Assembly (NCBI GenBank): GCA_003551625.1
Contig: PUNC01000113.1
Coordinates: 1-58,423 of the forward strand
From: PVC group bacterium
GTDB lineage: Bacteria; Auribacterota; Erginobacteria; Erginobacterales; PUNC01
Reading direction: 5' to 3'
Length of the DNA stretch: 58,423 nucleotides
The position numbers and the translations under genes are program-made. The notes under the pieces were generated by a model. The model was not told the origin of the DNA. It was given only the letters and a program-made list of their open reading frames with translations, and did no database searches. Of this stretch, positions 9,149 to 18,736 are shown one piece after another; the first letter of the stretch is position 1; every line of letters starts with the position of its first letter.

Positions 9149-9178
9149 GAGATTGCTTCGCTTCGCTCGCAATGACGG
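9149..9178 (+). repeat. Minimal fourth copy of the GAGATTGCTTCG...CTCGCAATGACGG repeat
   Basis: gagattgcttcgcttcgctcgcaatgacgg. Confidence 0.8.
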
Positions 9179-9253
9179 TCAATGGAGTCTTCCGGGGTTT
9201 TCCGCGATGACGATTTGGTTTTGTCGGGCGGCCTCTAAAAGCTTGCGTTATAT

Positions 9254-10120
9254 ATGGCGGCATACTACCTGATTCTTCTGCTGGGATGGCTGGTGCGGGC
9301 GCTGCCGGCGCCGTTCGCCCGCCGGCTCGGACGGTCGGCGGGCCGCCTGTTTTACCATCTGGACCGCCGGCACCGGCGGATCGCCCTGGACAACCTGCGG
9401 GCGGTCTTTCCGGAAAAGACCGAAGAATGGCGACGCCGGACCGCGCGGGAATCTTTCGGCTGGATGGGTTTCAACCTGACCGAATTTCTCAGAATCCCCC
9501 TGGTGGCCCGGGCCGGGCCGGAAGCCGTCTTCCGGCCGCGGGGGCTGGAGAAGGTGAACGCCGCCCGCGCCCGGGGGAAGGGTATAGTCTTCGTCACCTT
9601 TCATTACGGAAACTGGGAATACCTGGGTTTCTCCCCCCGTTTCCTGGGATTTCCGGTGGCCGTGGTGGCCCAGGAGATCAAGAACCCCGCCGTGGACGGA
9701 TTGATCAACGATATCCGGGAGCTGACCGGGGTTGAAGTCCTGCCCAAGAACGAAAGCTCGGCCGTTCTGTTGAGCCTGCTCCGGCGCAACTCGGCGGTGG
9801 CGATCGTGGCCGACCAGAGAGCGCGGAAGATGGGGGTGAAGATCGACTTCCTCGGCCGCCCCGCTTCGGCGACCGCCGCCCCGGCGGTCCTGGCCCTCCG
9901 TTCCGGCGCGGCGGTGATACCGGTTTTTATTGATTTTGACGGTGAAGGCGGTTATGAGGTGGTCTTCGGCGATGAGATCGCCCCCGCCGCCGGCCTCCCC
10001 CCGACCGACGCCGTCCGGGAGCTGACCGGGAGGATAAACCGGGCGCTGGCCGATAGGTTGCGGGCCGCTCCCGAACCCTGGATGTGGGGCCATCGCCGCT
10101 GGCTGGACGCCGCGAGATGA
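9254..10120 (+). CDS. Lysophospholipid/lipid A acyltransferase (LpxL/HtrB family)
   Basis: IALDNLRAVFPEKTEEWRRRTARESFGWMG; VFVTFHYGNWEYLG acceptor motif. Confidence 0.85.
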   Translation: MAAYYLILLLGWLVRALPAPFARRLGRSAGRLFYHLDRRHRRIALDNLRAVFPEKTEEWRRRTARESFGWMGFNLTEFLRIPLVARAGPEAVFRPRGLEKVNAARARGKGIVFVTFHYGNWEYLGFSPRFLGFPVAVVAQEIKNPAVDGLINDIRELTGVEVLPKNESSAVLLSLLRRNSAVAIVADQRARKMGVKIDFLGRPASATAAPAVLALRSGAAVIPVFIDFDGEGGYEVVFGDEIAPAAGLPPTDAVRELTGRINRALADRLRAAPEPWMWGHRRWLDAAR

Positions 10121-11139
10121 GAGAGATCTCCAAGATTTTGATCAAGGCCCCCAACTGGCTGGGAGACTGCGTCTTCGCCGCTCCCGCGGCGGGGAAGCTG
10201 AAGGCCGACCATCCCGCCGCCCGGATCTCGGTTCTGGCCAAAGATTCCCTGGCGCCGTTCTGGGAGCTGGTCCCCGGGGTGGACGCGGTCATCGGATACG
10301 AGAAGCGGCGGGGATGGGCGGGGCTGCGGGCGGCGGCGGCTACGGTGGCGGGACTGAGGCGGGAGAGGTATGACCTGGCGGTAATCTTCCCGCGCTCGTT
10401 CTCCTCGGCCCTGTGGTGTTTCACGGCCGGAATCGCCGAGCGGCGGGGATACGCCGCCGAAGGCCGCCGGCTGTTGCTCAACCGGGTGGTCGAGCCGAAG
10501 ACTGATTACCGGCAAACCCCCCGGGTGGACTACTACTACGCCCTGGTCGGCGATCCCGGAAAGGACCGGCCCCGGCCCCGGCTGGAGATACCGGAACGGG
10601 AGATCGAGGAGGCCCGGGACCAACTCCGGCGGCTTGTCGGCTCCGACCGGATCGAAAACCCGGTGGGCCTCCATCCGGGGGGGTATTACGGTTCGGCCAA
10701 GCGCTGGCCGGTAGAACATTTCAGCCGCCTGGCCCGGCGACTGGCCCGTTCCGGCCGGACGGTGCTGGTTTTCGGAGGTCAAGGCGACCGGGAGACCGCC
10801 GGGAAGATCGTTTCCGGGGCCCCGTCCGGGGTGTGGAGCCTCGCCGGCGAGACGGGATTGAAACGGCTGGCGGCTTTGCTTAAACTCTGCCGGGTCGTGG
10901 TGGCCAACGACAGCGGTCCCCTTCATCTCGCCGCCGCCGTGGAGACGGCGGTGGTCGGGCTGTTCGGATCGACGAATCCCGTCGCCACCGGTCCCCGGGG
11001 AAAGGCGGTCAGGGTCATCTATCGCGGTCTCCCCTGTAGCCCCTGCCTGCTCCGGACCTGCCCGAAGGGCCTGGAATGTATGGTTTCGATCGGCGTTGAA
11101 GAAGTGATGGCCGCGGTGGAGGAGCTCTGGAATAGTTAA
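10117..11139 (+). CDS. ADP-heptose:LPS heptosyltransferase (GT9, WaaF-like)
   Basis: ILIKAPNWLGDCVFAAP; VVANDSGPLHLAAAVETAVVGLFGSTNPVATGP; ATGA overlap with the upstream gene. Confidence 0.88.
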   Translation: MREISKILIKAPNWLGDCVFAAPAAGKLKADHPAARISVLAKDSLAPFWELVPGVDAVIGYEKRRGWAGLRAAAATVAGLRRERYDLAVIFPRSFSSALWCFTAGIAERRGYAAEGRRLLLNRVVEPKTDYRQTPRVDYYYALVGDPGKDRPRPRLEIPEREIEEARDQLRRLVGSDRIENPVGLHPGGYYGSAKRWPVEHFSRLARRLARSGRTVLVFGGQGDRETAGKIVSGAPSGVWSLAGETGLKRLAALLKLCRVVVANDSGPLHLAAAVETAVVGLFGSTNPVATGPRGKAVRVIYRGLPCSPCLLRTCPKGLECMVSIGVEEVMAAVEELWNS

Positions 11140-11145
11140 GGAATT

Positions 11146-12204
11146 ATGAAAGCGAATCTCCAGTTCAAGCCGCGGAGCGTCCTGATAGTTAAACTGGGCT
11201 CGATCGGCGACGTGGTCAATTCCCTGCCGCTGGCCAACGCCCTCAAGGACTCCCGGCCCGATCTCCGGCTGGGCTGGCTGGTGGAGCCCAAATCCCTGCC
11301 GGTGATCGAGGACCACGACGCCGTGGACGAGGTTATCGTCTTCCGCCGGGAACTCGGCCTCTCCGGTGTCGGGCGGGCGTTGCGGGAGATCAGGCTCTTC
11401 CGGCCGGACCTGGTCGTGGATCTTCAGCGGATCCTGCGCAGCGGCTTCTTCACCTTCTTTTCCGGTTGCCGCTACCGGCTCGGTTTCAACCGCGGCCGCT
11501 GCAAGGAGATGTCCTGGCTCTTCTACAACCGGAGAATCCCCGCCGCCGATTCCGGCGAGCATATGGTGACCCAGTACCTGGAATTCGCCTCTTACCTGGG
11601 CCTGCCGGAAACGGAGGCGGTCTTCAAGCTTCCGATCGGGGAGAGCGAACGCGCCCGCGCCACCCGGCTCCTGCCGCCGGCGGCCTTGAAGGGCGAAATC
11701 ATCTGTCTCAATCTCGGCGCCACCAAGCCGGCCAACCGCTGGCCGGACGGCCACTGGGCCCGGCTGGCGGATCTGCTGGCCTCCCGCGACGACACCACGG
11801 TCGTCCTGACCGGCGGGGAAGGGGACGTCGCCGCCGCCCGCTCGGTGCTGGCGGAATCGCGGTCCGCCGAGGCGCTGGTGGACCTGGCCGGCCGGACGAC
11901 GCTGAAGGAGCTGGGCGGTCTTTACGATCTGGCCGCGGCCGTGGTCTCTTCCGACAGCGGTCCGATGCACATCGCCTCGGCCCTGGGGACCAGGACGATC
12001 GGCCTGTTCGGGCCCTCCTCCCCCCGCCGCACCGGCCCCTGGAACCATCTCCAGCTTGTCGTCCGAAGCGGGGAGGAATGCTCTCCCTGCGGGAAGAGAC
12101 GCTGCCGGCGGGATGACTGTATGAGCGCGATCCCGCCGGAGGAGGTCTTCCGGCGGCTCACCGCGCCGGAAGAGGAGGGCGGCGGTGACCGGAAGGATGG
12201 CTGA
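11146..12204 (+). CDS. Heptosyltransferase family protein (GT9)
   Basis: SVLIVKLGSIGDVVNSLPLANAL; VVSSDSGPMHIASALGTRTIGLFGPSSPRRTGP. Confidence 0.88.
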   Translation: MKANLQFKPRSVLIVKLGSIGDVVNSLPLANALKDSRPDLRLGWLVEPKSLPVIEDHDAVDEVIVFRRELGLSGVGRALREIRLFRPDLVVDLQRILRSGFFTFFSGCRYRLGFNRGRCKEMSWLFYNRRIPAADSGEHMVTQYLEFASYLGLPETEAVFKLPIGESERARATRLLPPAALKGEIICLNLGATKPANRWPDGHWARLADLLASRDDTTVVLTGGEGDVAAARSVLAESRSAEALVDLAGRTTLKELGGLYDLAAAVVSSDSGPMHIASALGTRTIGLFGPSSPRRTGPWNHLQLVVRSGEECSPCGKRRCRRDDCMSAIPPEEVFRRLTAPEEEGGGDRKDG

Positions 12205-13087
12205 AAAGCTCCAGCCCGCCCCTCCCGAAGGTTTCGCGGTCAGCTCGCGGCCGGGAATCGTTTTCGTGTTCCGGGAAACCTGGCGGGACGAAATCATATC
12301 GCAGGGCGAGGCGATCCGGGCCGGCGAGGTCGGGACCGTCTTCCTGGAAGGAAGGGGCCGGAACCCGGTCCTCGGCCGCGGGGACCGGATGGTGGTCTGG
12401 AGACATTGCCGCCACGGCGGGATGCTCCGGAGCGTCACCTCCGACCGTTTTTTCCATCCCCGCCGGTTCTTAAACGAACTCCGGCTTCAGGCGGAGGCCC
12501 TCCGGGCGGGAGTGCCCACCGCCGAGCCGCTCGGGCTGATGATCGAGCGGGCCGGCCTTCTCTTCGTCCGCTGCCGGCTGGCCACCCGTTACCTTGCCGG
12601 GAGCCGGGACTGGCTGTCTTTTTACCGGCAACCGCCCCCGGCGGGGGAGATAAAGGACGAGGCTGAACAGAGACGGCTGGCCCGGGGCTTCGGAAAGGCG
12701 GTCTCCCGGCTGCACGAGGCCGGTTTCGACCATCACGATCTGCAGTTGAAAAACCTGCTCTTCTCCGGAAGCGGGAATTCGGGGGGATTCTTCGTAATCG
12801 ATTTCGACCGCGCGCGCCGCCGAAAGCCTCTCGGCCGCCGCCGGAGGGCGGGGAATCTGTTGCGCCTTCACCGATCTTACCTCAAGATGTGTTTTTCCAC
12901 GGGACGGCCCCCCGGTTCCGCGCCGGCTCGTTTTCTCCGGGCATACGCGCCCGGCGACCGGTCCTTAAGAAGATACGTTTTCGAAAGGGCCCGGAAGGCG
13001 CGATGGAGCAACCGGGCGCATCGCTGTCTCTGGGGGGCGTCCGTGAAGCTCAAAGGCGGCTGTTACGCGCGTTCGGCCGGAAGATGA
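12185..13087 (+). CDS. Kdo/LPS core kinase (KdkA-like)
   Basis: GRGDRMVVWRHCRHGGMLRSV, HHDLQLKNLLF and VIDFDRARRR kinase motifs; ATG at 12197 is an alternative start. Confidence 0.75.
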   Translation: MTGRMAEKLQPAPPEGFAVSSRPGIVFVFRETWRDEIISQGEAIRAGEVGTVFLEGRGRNPVLGRGDRMVVWRHCRHGGMLRSVTSDRFFHPRRFLNELRLQAEALRAGVPTAEPLGLMIERAGLLFVRCRLATRYLAGSRDWLSFYRQPPPAGEIKDEAEQRRLARGFGKAVSRLHEAGFDHHDLQLKNLLFSGSGNSGGFFVIDFDRARRRKPLGRRRRAGNLLRLHRSYLKMCFSTGRPPGSAPARFLRAYAPGDRSLRRYVFERARKARWSNRAHRCLWGASVKLKGGCYARSAGR

Positions 13088-14247
13088 AGATCGCTTTTTG
13101 CCTGGAACAATTCAACCCCGAGCGGGGAGGGGCGGAGGTTTACGTGGCCGATCTTGCCCGCCTGATGTGCGCCCGCGGCCATCAGGTATCCGTCCTCACC
13201 ACCACCAGCTCCGTCCTTCCGGCCGAAAACCTTCAAATCCGGCTGATTTCCACGCCGCGCCGTCCCCGCTTTCTCCACGCCCTCGCCTACGCCTTTCGGA
13301 CCCGCCGAGCGGTGCGGGCCGAAAAATTCGACGTGGTCCACGCCTTCGAGAGGTCTCTGGGTATGAATATCGTGCAGCCTCTGGGAGGCTCATACGCGGC
13401 CAGCCTGGAAGGCAACCTGCGATCGCTCCGCGGACGGTGGGGCCGGGCGGCCAAGAAACTCAGCTACCTTCTGAGCCCGCGCCGGTGGGCCTATTTCGCG
13501 GTGGAGAAACGGCAGTTGCGGGAGGCCGGGCTGGTGATCGCCATCTCGGCGATGGTGAAGAGCGACCTGGTCCGTTTCAACCGGGTCGACCCCCGCCGGA
13601 TCCGGATCGTCCGCAACGGGGTCGACCTGAACAAATTCAATCCCGCCAACCGCGACCGGTTCCGCGCTAAAGTCCGGAAAGAGATCGGGGTGGGGCCGGA
13701 CGATTTCGTCCTACTTTTCGTCGCCCACAATTTCCGTCTCAAGGGGCTTTCCCCGCTGATCCGGTTGATGAAGCTGCTCAAGGAGCAAAAACCCGACACC
13801 CGGTTCCGGCTGGCGGTCCTGGGAAACGGGAGGCGGACGAAGTTCGCCGCCTGCGCCCGCCGGCACGGGGTTGAATCCGAGGTCTTGTTTCTGGGCGGCC
13901 GCCCGTTCACCGAAGCCTATTACGCGGCGGCCGATATCTGCGTGCATCCCAGCTATTACGACCCTTCCGCGCTGGTGGTGCTGGAAGCGATGGCCAGCGG
14001 GCTGCCGGTGATAACCACCGTCTTCTGCGGAGCCTCGGAGGCGATCGAGCACGGCGTCAGCGGTTTCGTGATCGACAACCCCGATGACGAAGAGAAGCTG
14101 GCGGGACCGGTGCTGGAGCTGCTGGATCCGCAGCTCCGGGAGCGGATCGGGACGGCCGCCCGCGCTTGCGCCGAGTCCTACCCCTACGCCCGGAACCAGA
14201 TGGAGATTCTGGAAATCTATAATGAATATCTTGGCTCTCACGCCTGA
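13084..14247 (+). CDS. Glycosyltransferase family 4
   Basis: MKIAFCLEQFNPERGGAEVYVADLARLM; VHPSYYDPSALVVLEAMASGLPVITT; ATGA overlap. Confidence 0.85.
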   Translation: MKIAFCLEQFNPERGGAEVYVADLARLMCARGHQVSVLTTTSSVLPAENLQIRLISTPRRPRFLHALAYAFRTRRAVRAEKFDVVHAFERSLGMNIVQPLGGSYAASLEGNLRSLRGRWGRAAKKLSYLLSPRRWAYFAVEKRQLREAGLVIAISAMVKSDLVRFNRVDPRRIRIVRNGVDLNKFNPANRDRFRAKVRKEIGVGPDDFVLLFVAHNFRLKGLSPLIRLMKLLKEQKPDTRFRLAVLGNGRRTKFAACARRHGVESEVLFLGGRPFTEAYYAAADICVHPSYYDPSALVVLEAMASGLPVITTVFCGASEAIEHGVSGFVIDNPDDEEKLAGPVLELLDPQLRERIGTAARACAESYPYARNQMEILEIYNEYLGSHA

Positions 14248-15205
14248 TCTCTCCCTGGCCAGCAGCCGTCTTCGGCTGTCCCAGTATATTCCCATCCTGG
14301 ACGCGGCGGGGATCAAGCTCGAGGTCGGGGAATACCGGGGCGGCGCCCGGACGCGGCTGGAGCTTCTGCGCTCGGCCCGGGAATACCAGGCGGTGCTGCT
14401 TCACCGAAAGCTGATAAACCCGCTGGAGCTGAAGATACTCCGTTCCCGCGCCCGCCGGCTCGTCTTCGACTTCGATGACGCGGTGATGTTCCGGGATTCC
14501 AACTCCGCGCGTCAGGATTCCGCCGCCCGCCGCCGGCGTTTCGCGGCCCTGACCGCCGCGGCCGACCTGGTGATCGCCGGCAATGACTATCTGGCCGGCT
14601 GGGCCCGGCGCCGGGCCGGCCGGGTGGCGGTAATCCCCACGCCGGTCGATCTTACGAAATTTCCCGCCGACCCGCCGCCGCCCGACGGGTCGACCGTGGG
14701 CTGGATCGGGAGCGCCCCCAACCTGCTCTATCTCGATCAGGCCGCGCCCGCCCTGACCCTGCTTGCCCGGCGGGGGGTGGATTTCGTCTTCAAGATCATC
14801 AGCGACGGATTTGTCGATATCGAAGGGGTGCGGACCGTTAAAAAGCGCTGGTCCGAAGCCGAGGAGGCTTCGGAGCTCGCGAGTCTCTCGGTGGGGATCG
14901 CCCCGCTTCGTTCCGACCCCTGGGCGGAGGGGAAATGCGGCTTCAAGGTTCTCCAGTATTTCGCCGCCGCCCGGCCCGCGGTCTGCTCTCCGGTCGGGGC
15001 CAACCGTTCGATAGTCCGCCCCGGAATCAACGGTTTCTGGGCCGACTCCGTATCGGAGTGGGCTGAAGCGCTCAAAAAACTGCTGGATTCGCCTCGCCTG
15101 CGGGAAGAGTCGGGTCGAAACGGCCGGAAGCTGGTGGAGCAGGAGTTCAGTCTCCGCGCGGTCGCCCCCCGCCTGGCGGCGGCCCTGCGGAGCCTGGAAC
15201 GGTGA
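14222..15205 (+). CDS. Glycosyltransferase (GT4-like)
   Basis: MNILALTPDLSLASSRLRLSQYIPILDAAGI; LRSDPWAEGKCGFKVLQYFAAARPAVCSPVGAN. Confidence 0.75.
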   Translation: MNILALTPDLSLASSRLRLSQYIPILDAAGIKLEVGEYRGGARTRLELLRSAREYQAVLLHRKLINPLELKILRSRARRLVFDFDDAVMFRDSNSARQDSAARRRRFAALTAAADLVIAGNDYLAGWARRRAGRVAVIPTPVDLTKFPADPPPPDGSTVGWIGSAPNLLYLDQAAPALTLLARRGVDFVFKIISDGFVDIEGVRTVKKRWSEAEEASELASLSVGIAPLRSDPWAEGKCGFKVLQYFAAARPAVCSPVGANRSIVRPGINGFWADSVSEWAEALKKLLDSPRLREESGRNGRKLVEQEFSLRAVAPRLAAALRSLER

Positions 15206-16200
15206 TTATGGAAGATGCTCGAACCGACAGGGTATCGCTTTCGGTCTGCGTGGCGAGTTGGAACGTCCGGGAACACCTGGAGCGCTGCCTTCGTTCCGTG
15301 GCCGAAAACTCGGGAGAAGAGGCGGAGACGATCGTGGTGGACAACGCCTCCCGGGACGGCAGCGCGGAAATGGTCGCCGAACTCTTCCCCGGAGTCCGCC
15401 TTATCGCCAACCGCCGCAACCGGGGATTCGCGGCCGCCGTCAACCAGGCCCTGGCCGTCGCCCGGGGGCGTTGTCTTCTCCTCCTCAATCCCGACACCGT
15501 CGTCCGGCCCGGTGCTTTCCGGGAGATGACGGACTTCTTCGCCCGCCGGCCCGGGGCGGGCGCGGCCGGCTGCCGGCTCCTGGAGCCGGACGGAAGGGTC
15601 CAGCCGTCGGTGCGGTCTTTCCCCACCTTCGCCTCCGCCCTGGAACGGTTCACCATCCTCGGCCGGCTGCGCCTGCTGCCCGGGGTTCGCCGCCGCTATC
15701 TGCGGGAGGATTTCGATTATCGCTCCCCGGCGGAGGTGGACCAGGTAATGGGGGCGGCGCTCTTCCTGCGCCGGGAGGCGCTGGAGGAGGTCGGGTTTCT
15801 GGATGAGCGCTTCTTTCTTTACTTCGAGGAAGTCGATCTCTGCCGCCGCCTCAAATCGGCGGGCTGGGAGATATGGTATAATCCCCGGGCCGCCGTGGTT
15901 CATTACGGCGGGGCCAGCTTCGAGCAGGCCGCGGGCCGATCCCGGCTCTGGCTGCTCGAAAGCCAGCTTAAATACTTCCGGAAACACCGGCGTCCCCTCC
16001 CGGCCGCCGTTTTCACGGCTCTCTTTAAACCGCTGGTCCTGCTGGGGGAGGGCTGGGGGTTGGCGACGGCCGGAGGCGAGCTGCTGGCCTCCCGCCTGCG
16101 GCCGGGGTCCCGGGAGCGGATGATGGAGAAGGAAAAACGTTGGCGCCGAAAACTCGACTTCTTCCGCTTCTTTCTGCCCCGGTTCATCCTCCGGGGATGA
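15202..16200 (+). CDS. Glycosyltransferase family 2
   Basis: LSVCVASWNVREHLERCLRSV...TIVVDNASRDGSAEMV; LLLNPDTVVRPGAF. Confidence 0.88.
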   Translation: MIMEDARTDRVSLSVCVASWNVREHLERCLRSVAENSGEEAETIVVDNASRDGSAEMVAELFPGVRLIANRRNRGFAAAVNQALAVARGRCLLLLNPDTVVRPGAFREMTDFFARRPGAGAAGCRLLEPDGRVQPSVRSFPTFASALERFTILGRLRLLPGVRRRYLREDFDYRSPAEVDQVMGAALFLRREALEEVGFLDERFFLYFEEVDLCRRLKSAGWEIWYNPRAAVVHYGGASFEQAAGRSRLWLLESQLKYFRKHRRPLPAAVFTALFKPLVLLGEGWGLATAGGELLASRLRPGSRERMMEKEKRWRRKLDFFRFFLPRFILRG

Positions 16201-16246
16201 TCCGGTCCGGCGCCGGGAGCCGGGATCTCGGAAGATCGCGAGACCG

Positions 16247-17380
16247 ATGAAAAAGATCGCCCTCATCTCTCACGCCGCCACGCTCAACGGCGGCCCGATC
16301 AGCCTGGCCGAACTATACGGGGGGTTGACCGCCGGGGATTTTCCCGCCGAAGTCCACTTCGGTCTGCCCGCCCCGGGGCCGCTTTTGGAACGCTGCCGGT
16401 TCGCTCCCGAAAGGCTCTTCTTTTACGGGCGGGGACGGATGGGGAGGAAGCTGTCGCCGGCCGGAGGCCGGATCCGGCGGAGTCTCCGGCGCCACTTCCG
16501 CGACCGGGGAATCGGGGGGGTGACCGCGAACACCCTGGAGTCTTTCCCGGCGGTTCTGGCCGCCGCCGAGTCCGGGCTGCCCTCTCTCTGGATGATCCGG
16601 GAGATGGCCGACTCCTACCTGAAGAGGAAGGAGCTTCCCGAGATCAGAGAAGCCGCCCGGGCCGCCGATCTTCTGCTCTTTAATTCCCGGACCTCCCGGG
16701 AGCAGCTTTCGCTGCTGGGCGGGGAATTGGAGCGGAAGGCCGCCTTCGTCCACAACGGAGTCCGCATTCCCGAGGATTCCGAACTGGCGGCCGATTACCG
16801 CTCCCAACTGGGTTTCAATCCCGGAGATCTCATCCTGGGCAGCGTCGGGGACGTGGCCCCCTCCAAGGGCTACGACACCCTGCTCCGGGCGTTCGCTTCC
16901 GTAAACCGGCTTTTCCCGGCCGCCCGGCTGGCGATCGTCGGGCGGCAGCCGAGGCGTTTCGAGCGCTATTTCCGGGATCTCAAGCGGCTGGGAAAGAGCC
17001 TGGGCGTCTCCGACCGCTTGATTTTCGCCGGTGAACAGGAGAAAATTCATCCCTGGTTCTGTTGTTTTGATATGCTGGTTCATCCCTCCCGGAAGGAATC
17101 GTTCGGCCGGGCGGTGGTCGAGGCCCTGGCCCGGGCGAAACCGGTGGTCGCCACCCGTTCGGGCGGGGTGGAGGAGATCGACGGCGGGGAAGGGGTGATA
17201 TCGCTGGTGGCCGTCGACGATTCCGACGGCCTGGCCGGCGCGATTTGTCGTTTGATCGAGGATCCGGAAGAACGGGCCCGTCTCGGCCGTCGCGGCCGGC
17301 GCTGGGCGGCCGAAAAATACTCGTTCGCCGCTTCTTTACGCTCGATCGGGGAGAAGATGGCCGGGGTCTTCGCCCTTTAG
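16247..17380 (+). CDS. Glycosyltransferase family 4
   Basis: GSVGDVAPSKGYDTLLRAFASV; HPSRKESFGRAVVEALARAKPVVATRSGGVEEI. Confidence 0.85.
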   Translation: MKKIALISHAATLNGGPISLAELYGGLTAGDFPAEVHFGLPAPGPLLERCRFAPERLFFYGRGRMGRKLSPAGGRIRRSLRRHFRDRGIGGVTANTLESFPAVLAAAESGLPSLWMIREMADSYLKRKELPEIREAARAADLLLFNSRTSREQLSLLGGELERKAAFVHNGVRIPEDSELAADYRSQLGFNPGDLILGSVGDVAPSKGYDTLLRAFASVNRLFPAARLAIVGRQPRRFERYFRDLKRLGKSLGVSDRLIFAGEQEKIHPWFCCFDMLVHPSRKESFGRAVVEALARAKPVVATRSGGVEEIDGGEGVISLVAVDDSDGLAGAICRLIEDPEERARLGRRGRRWAAEKYSFAASLRSIGEKMAGVFAL

Positions 17381-17417
17381 GATAATCTGGTTTATTCACG
17401 ATTCCAGTCGATTACAG

Positions 17418-18731
17418 ATGACTTCGTTTAAAATACATTATCGGAGGCTGTTGCTGGCTCTGGTTCTGGTGGCGGTCTTTTTCACCGTTCTGGGCCGAAT
17501 TTCCGTCAACCGCCCCTCGGGGATCACCGACGCGGCGCTGCCGATTCTCCAGCTCGAGATCGCGGGCGCCGGCCGCCTCGCGTTCAGTATCGGCGGGACG
17601 ATCGACAACCTGATTCTTCTCGCCCTGGCCGCCTGGCTGCTGGGCTGCGCCTGGGACCGGAGTTTACGGCCGTCCCGGTCGGGAATGGAGCCCGCCGTGC
17701 TGGCCTACCTGGGGGTGTCCGCCCTCTCCTTCCTCTTTTCCCCCCATCGGGCCTTAAGCTGGGAGACCGGTTTCCGCACCCTGGTCGTTCAGGTCGCCTG
17801 GTTCTTTCTGATCCTGTCGTTTTTGCGGGACGAGGGCCGCCAGAAAGCCGTTCTGGCGACTCTCTTCTTCGCTCTCAGTTTGACGGTGGCGGCGGGACTG
17901 GTGATGTACGGGCGGGGGGAGTTCTTTCCCCGGACCCCGCAGCGGATCTGGCTCTCCTTCGGACACCCCAACAGCGCCGGCGCGGCGCTGGTGCTCTTGA
18001 TCCCCGGCGCGCTGGCGCCCCTGCTCTTCAAGCCCCCGCTCCGGGTAAAGCTCTTTTCCGGTCTGGCGGCCCTGCTGCTGCTGCCGGCCGCGTTCCTGAC
18101 CTTCTCCCGGACCGCCTGGATCAGCCTTCTGATCGGCCTGGGCATCCTGGCCGCGCGCCACCGGGTAAAGTATCTCGGCGCCGGTATTCTTCTGGTCGCC
18201 CTGGCCTTGCTGCTGGTCTTCAACCTGGACACGGATTCGCGGCCCTTCTGGTTCCAGCGGGTGGAGAGCTTCGCCGACTGGCGCACGGATCAGAATATCC
18301 TGGACCGCCTGGCTTTCTGGGAGCAAGGCTTCCAGATGATAAGGGAACGCCCCCTGCTCGGCCACGGCCCCGGGTACGGCCTTTTCGTCGACGAGCCCGA
18401 TTCGGCGACGCCGATGGTCAGTTCGGCCGCTCCCCATAACTTTTACATCTCCCAGGCGGTCAGCGCGGGAGCCCTCGGTTTGGGGGTTTTTCTGTGGCTG
18501 GTCTTCGTCATCTTCCGCTCGGCCCGCCGGGAACTGATCCGCGGCGACGGCTGGTTCGGAAAGAGCGTAAGCTTCGGGTTGATCGCCGGGCTTACGGGTT
18601 TTCTGATCGGCTGCCTGGCCGACGATCCGCTGCTCAACGAAAGAATTTCGTTCCTATTCTGGCTTCTGGCGGGTATTCTCGCCGCCAGACTGGCGGAACG
18701 GCGATCGCCGGCGGCAATGGAGAACGGGTAG
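17418..18731 (+). CDS. O-antigen ligase / Wzy_C family polymerase
   Basis: Multi-TM; IRERPLLGHGPGYGLF...AAPHNFYISQAVSAGALGL motif. Confidence 0.8.
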   Translation: MTSFKIHYRRLLLALVLVAVFFTVLGRISVNRPSGITDAALPILQLEIAGAGRLAFSIGGTIDNLILLALAAWLLGCAWDRSLRPSRSGMEPAVLAYLGVSALSFLFSPHRALSWETGFRTLVVQVAWFFLILSFLRDEGRQKAVLATLFFALSLTVAAGLVMYGRGEFFPRTPQRIWLSFGHPNSAGAALVLLIPGALAPLLFKPPLRVKLFSGLAALLLLPAAFLTFSRTAWISLLIGLGILAARHRVKYLGAGILLVALALLLVFNLDTDSRPFWFQRVESFADWRTDQNILDRLAFWEQGFQMIRERPLLGHGPGYGLFVDEPDSATPMVSSAAPHNFYISQAVSAGALGLGVFLWLVFVIFRSARRELIRGDGWFGKSVSFGLIAGLTGFLIGCLADDPLLNERISFLFWLLAGILAARLAERRSPAAMENG

Positions 18732-18736
18732 GGGAA

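Noticed and set aside
9248-12438. Long minus-strand ORFs opposite the LPS genes (for example the 828-aa ORF 9952-12438)
   Set aside because: Antisense to well-supported genes; low-complexity Pro/Arg/Gly-rich translations typical of GC-rich shadow ORFs.
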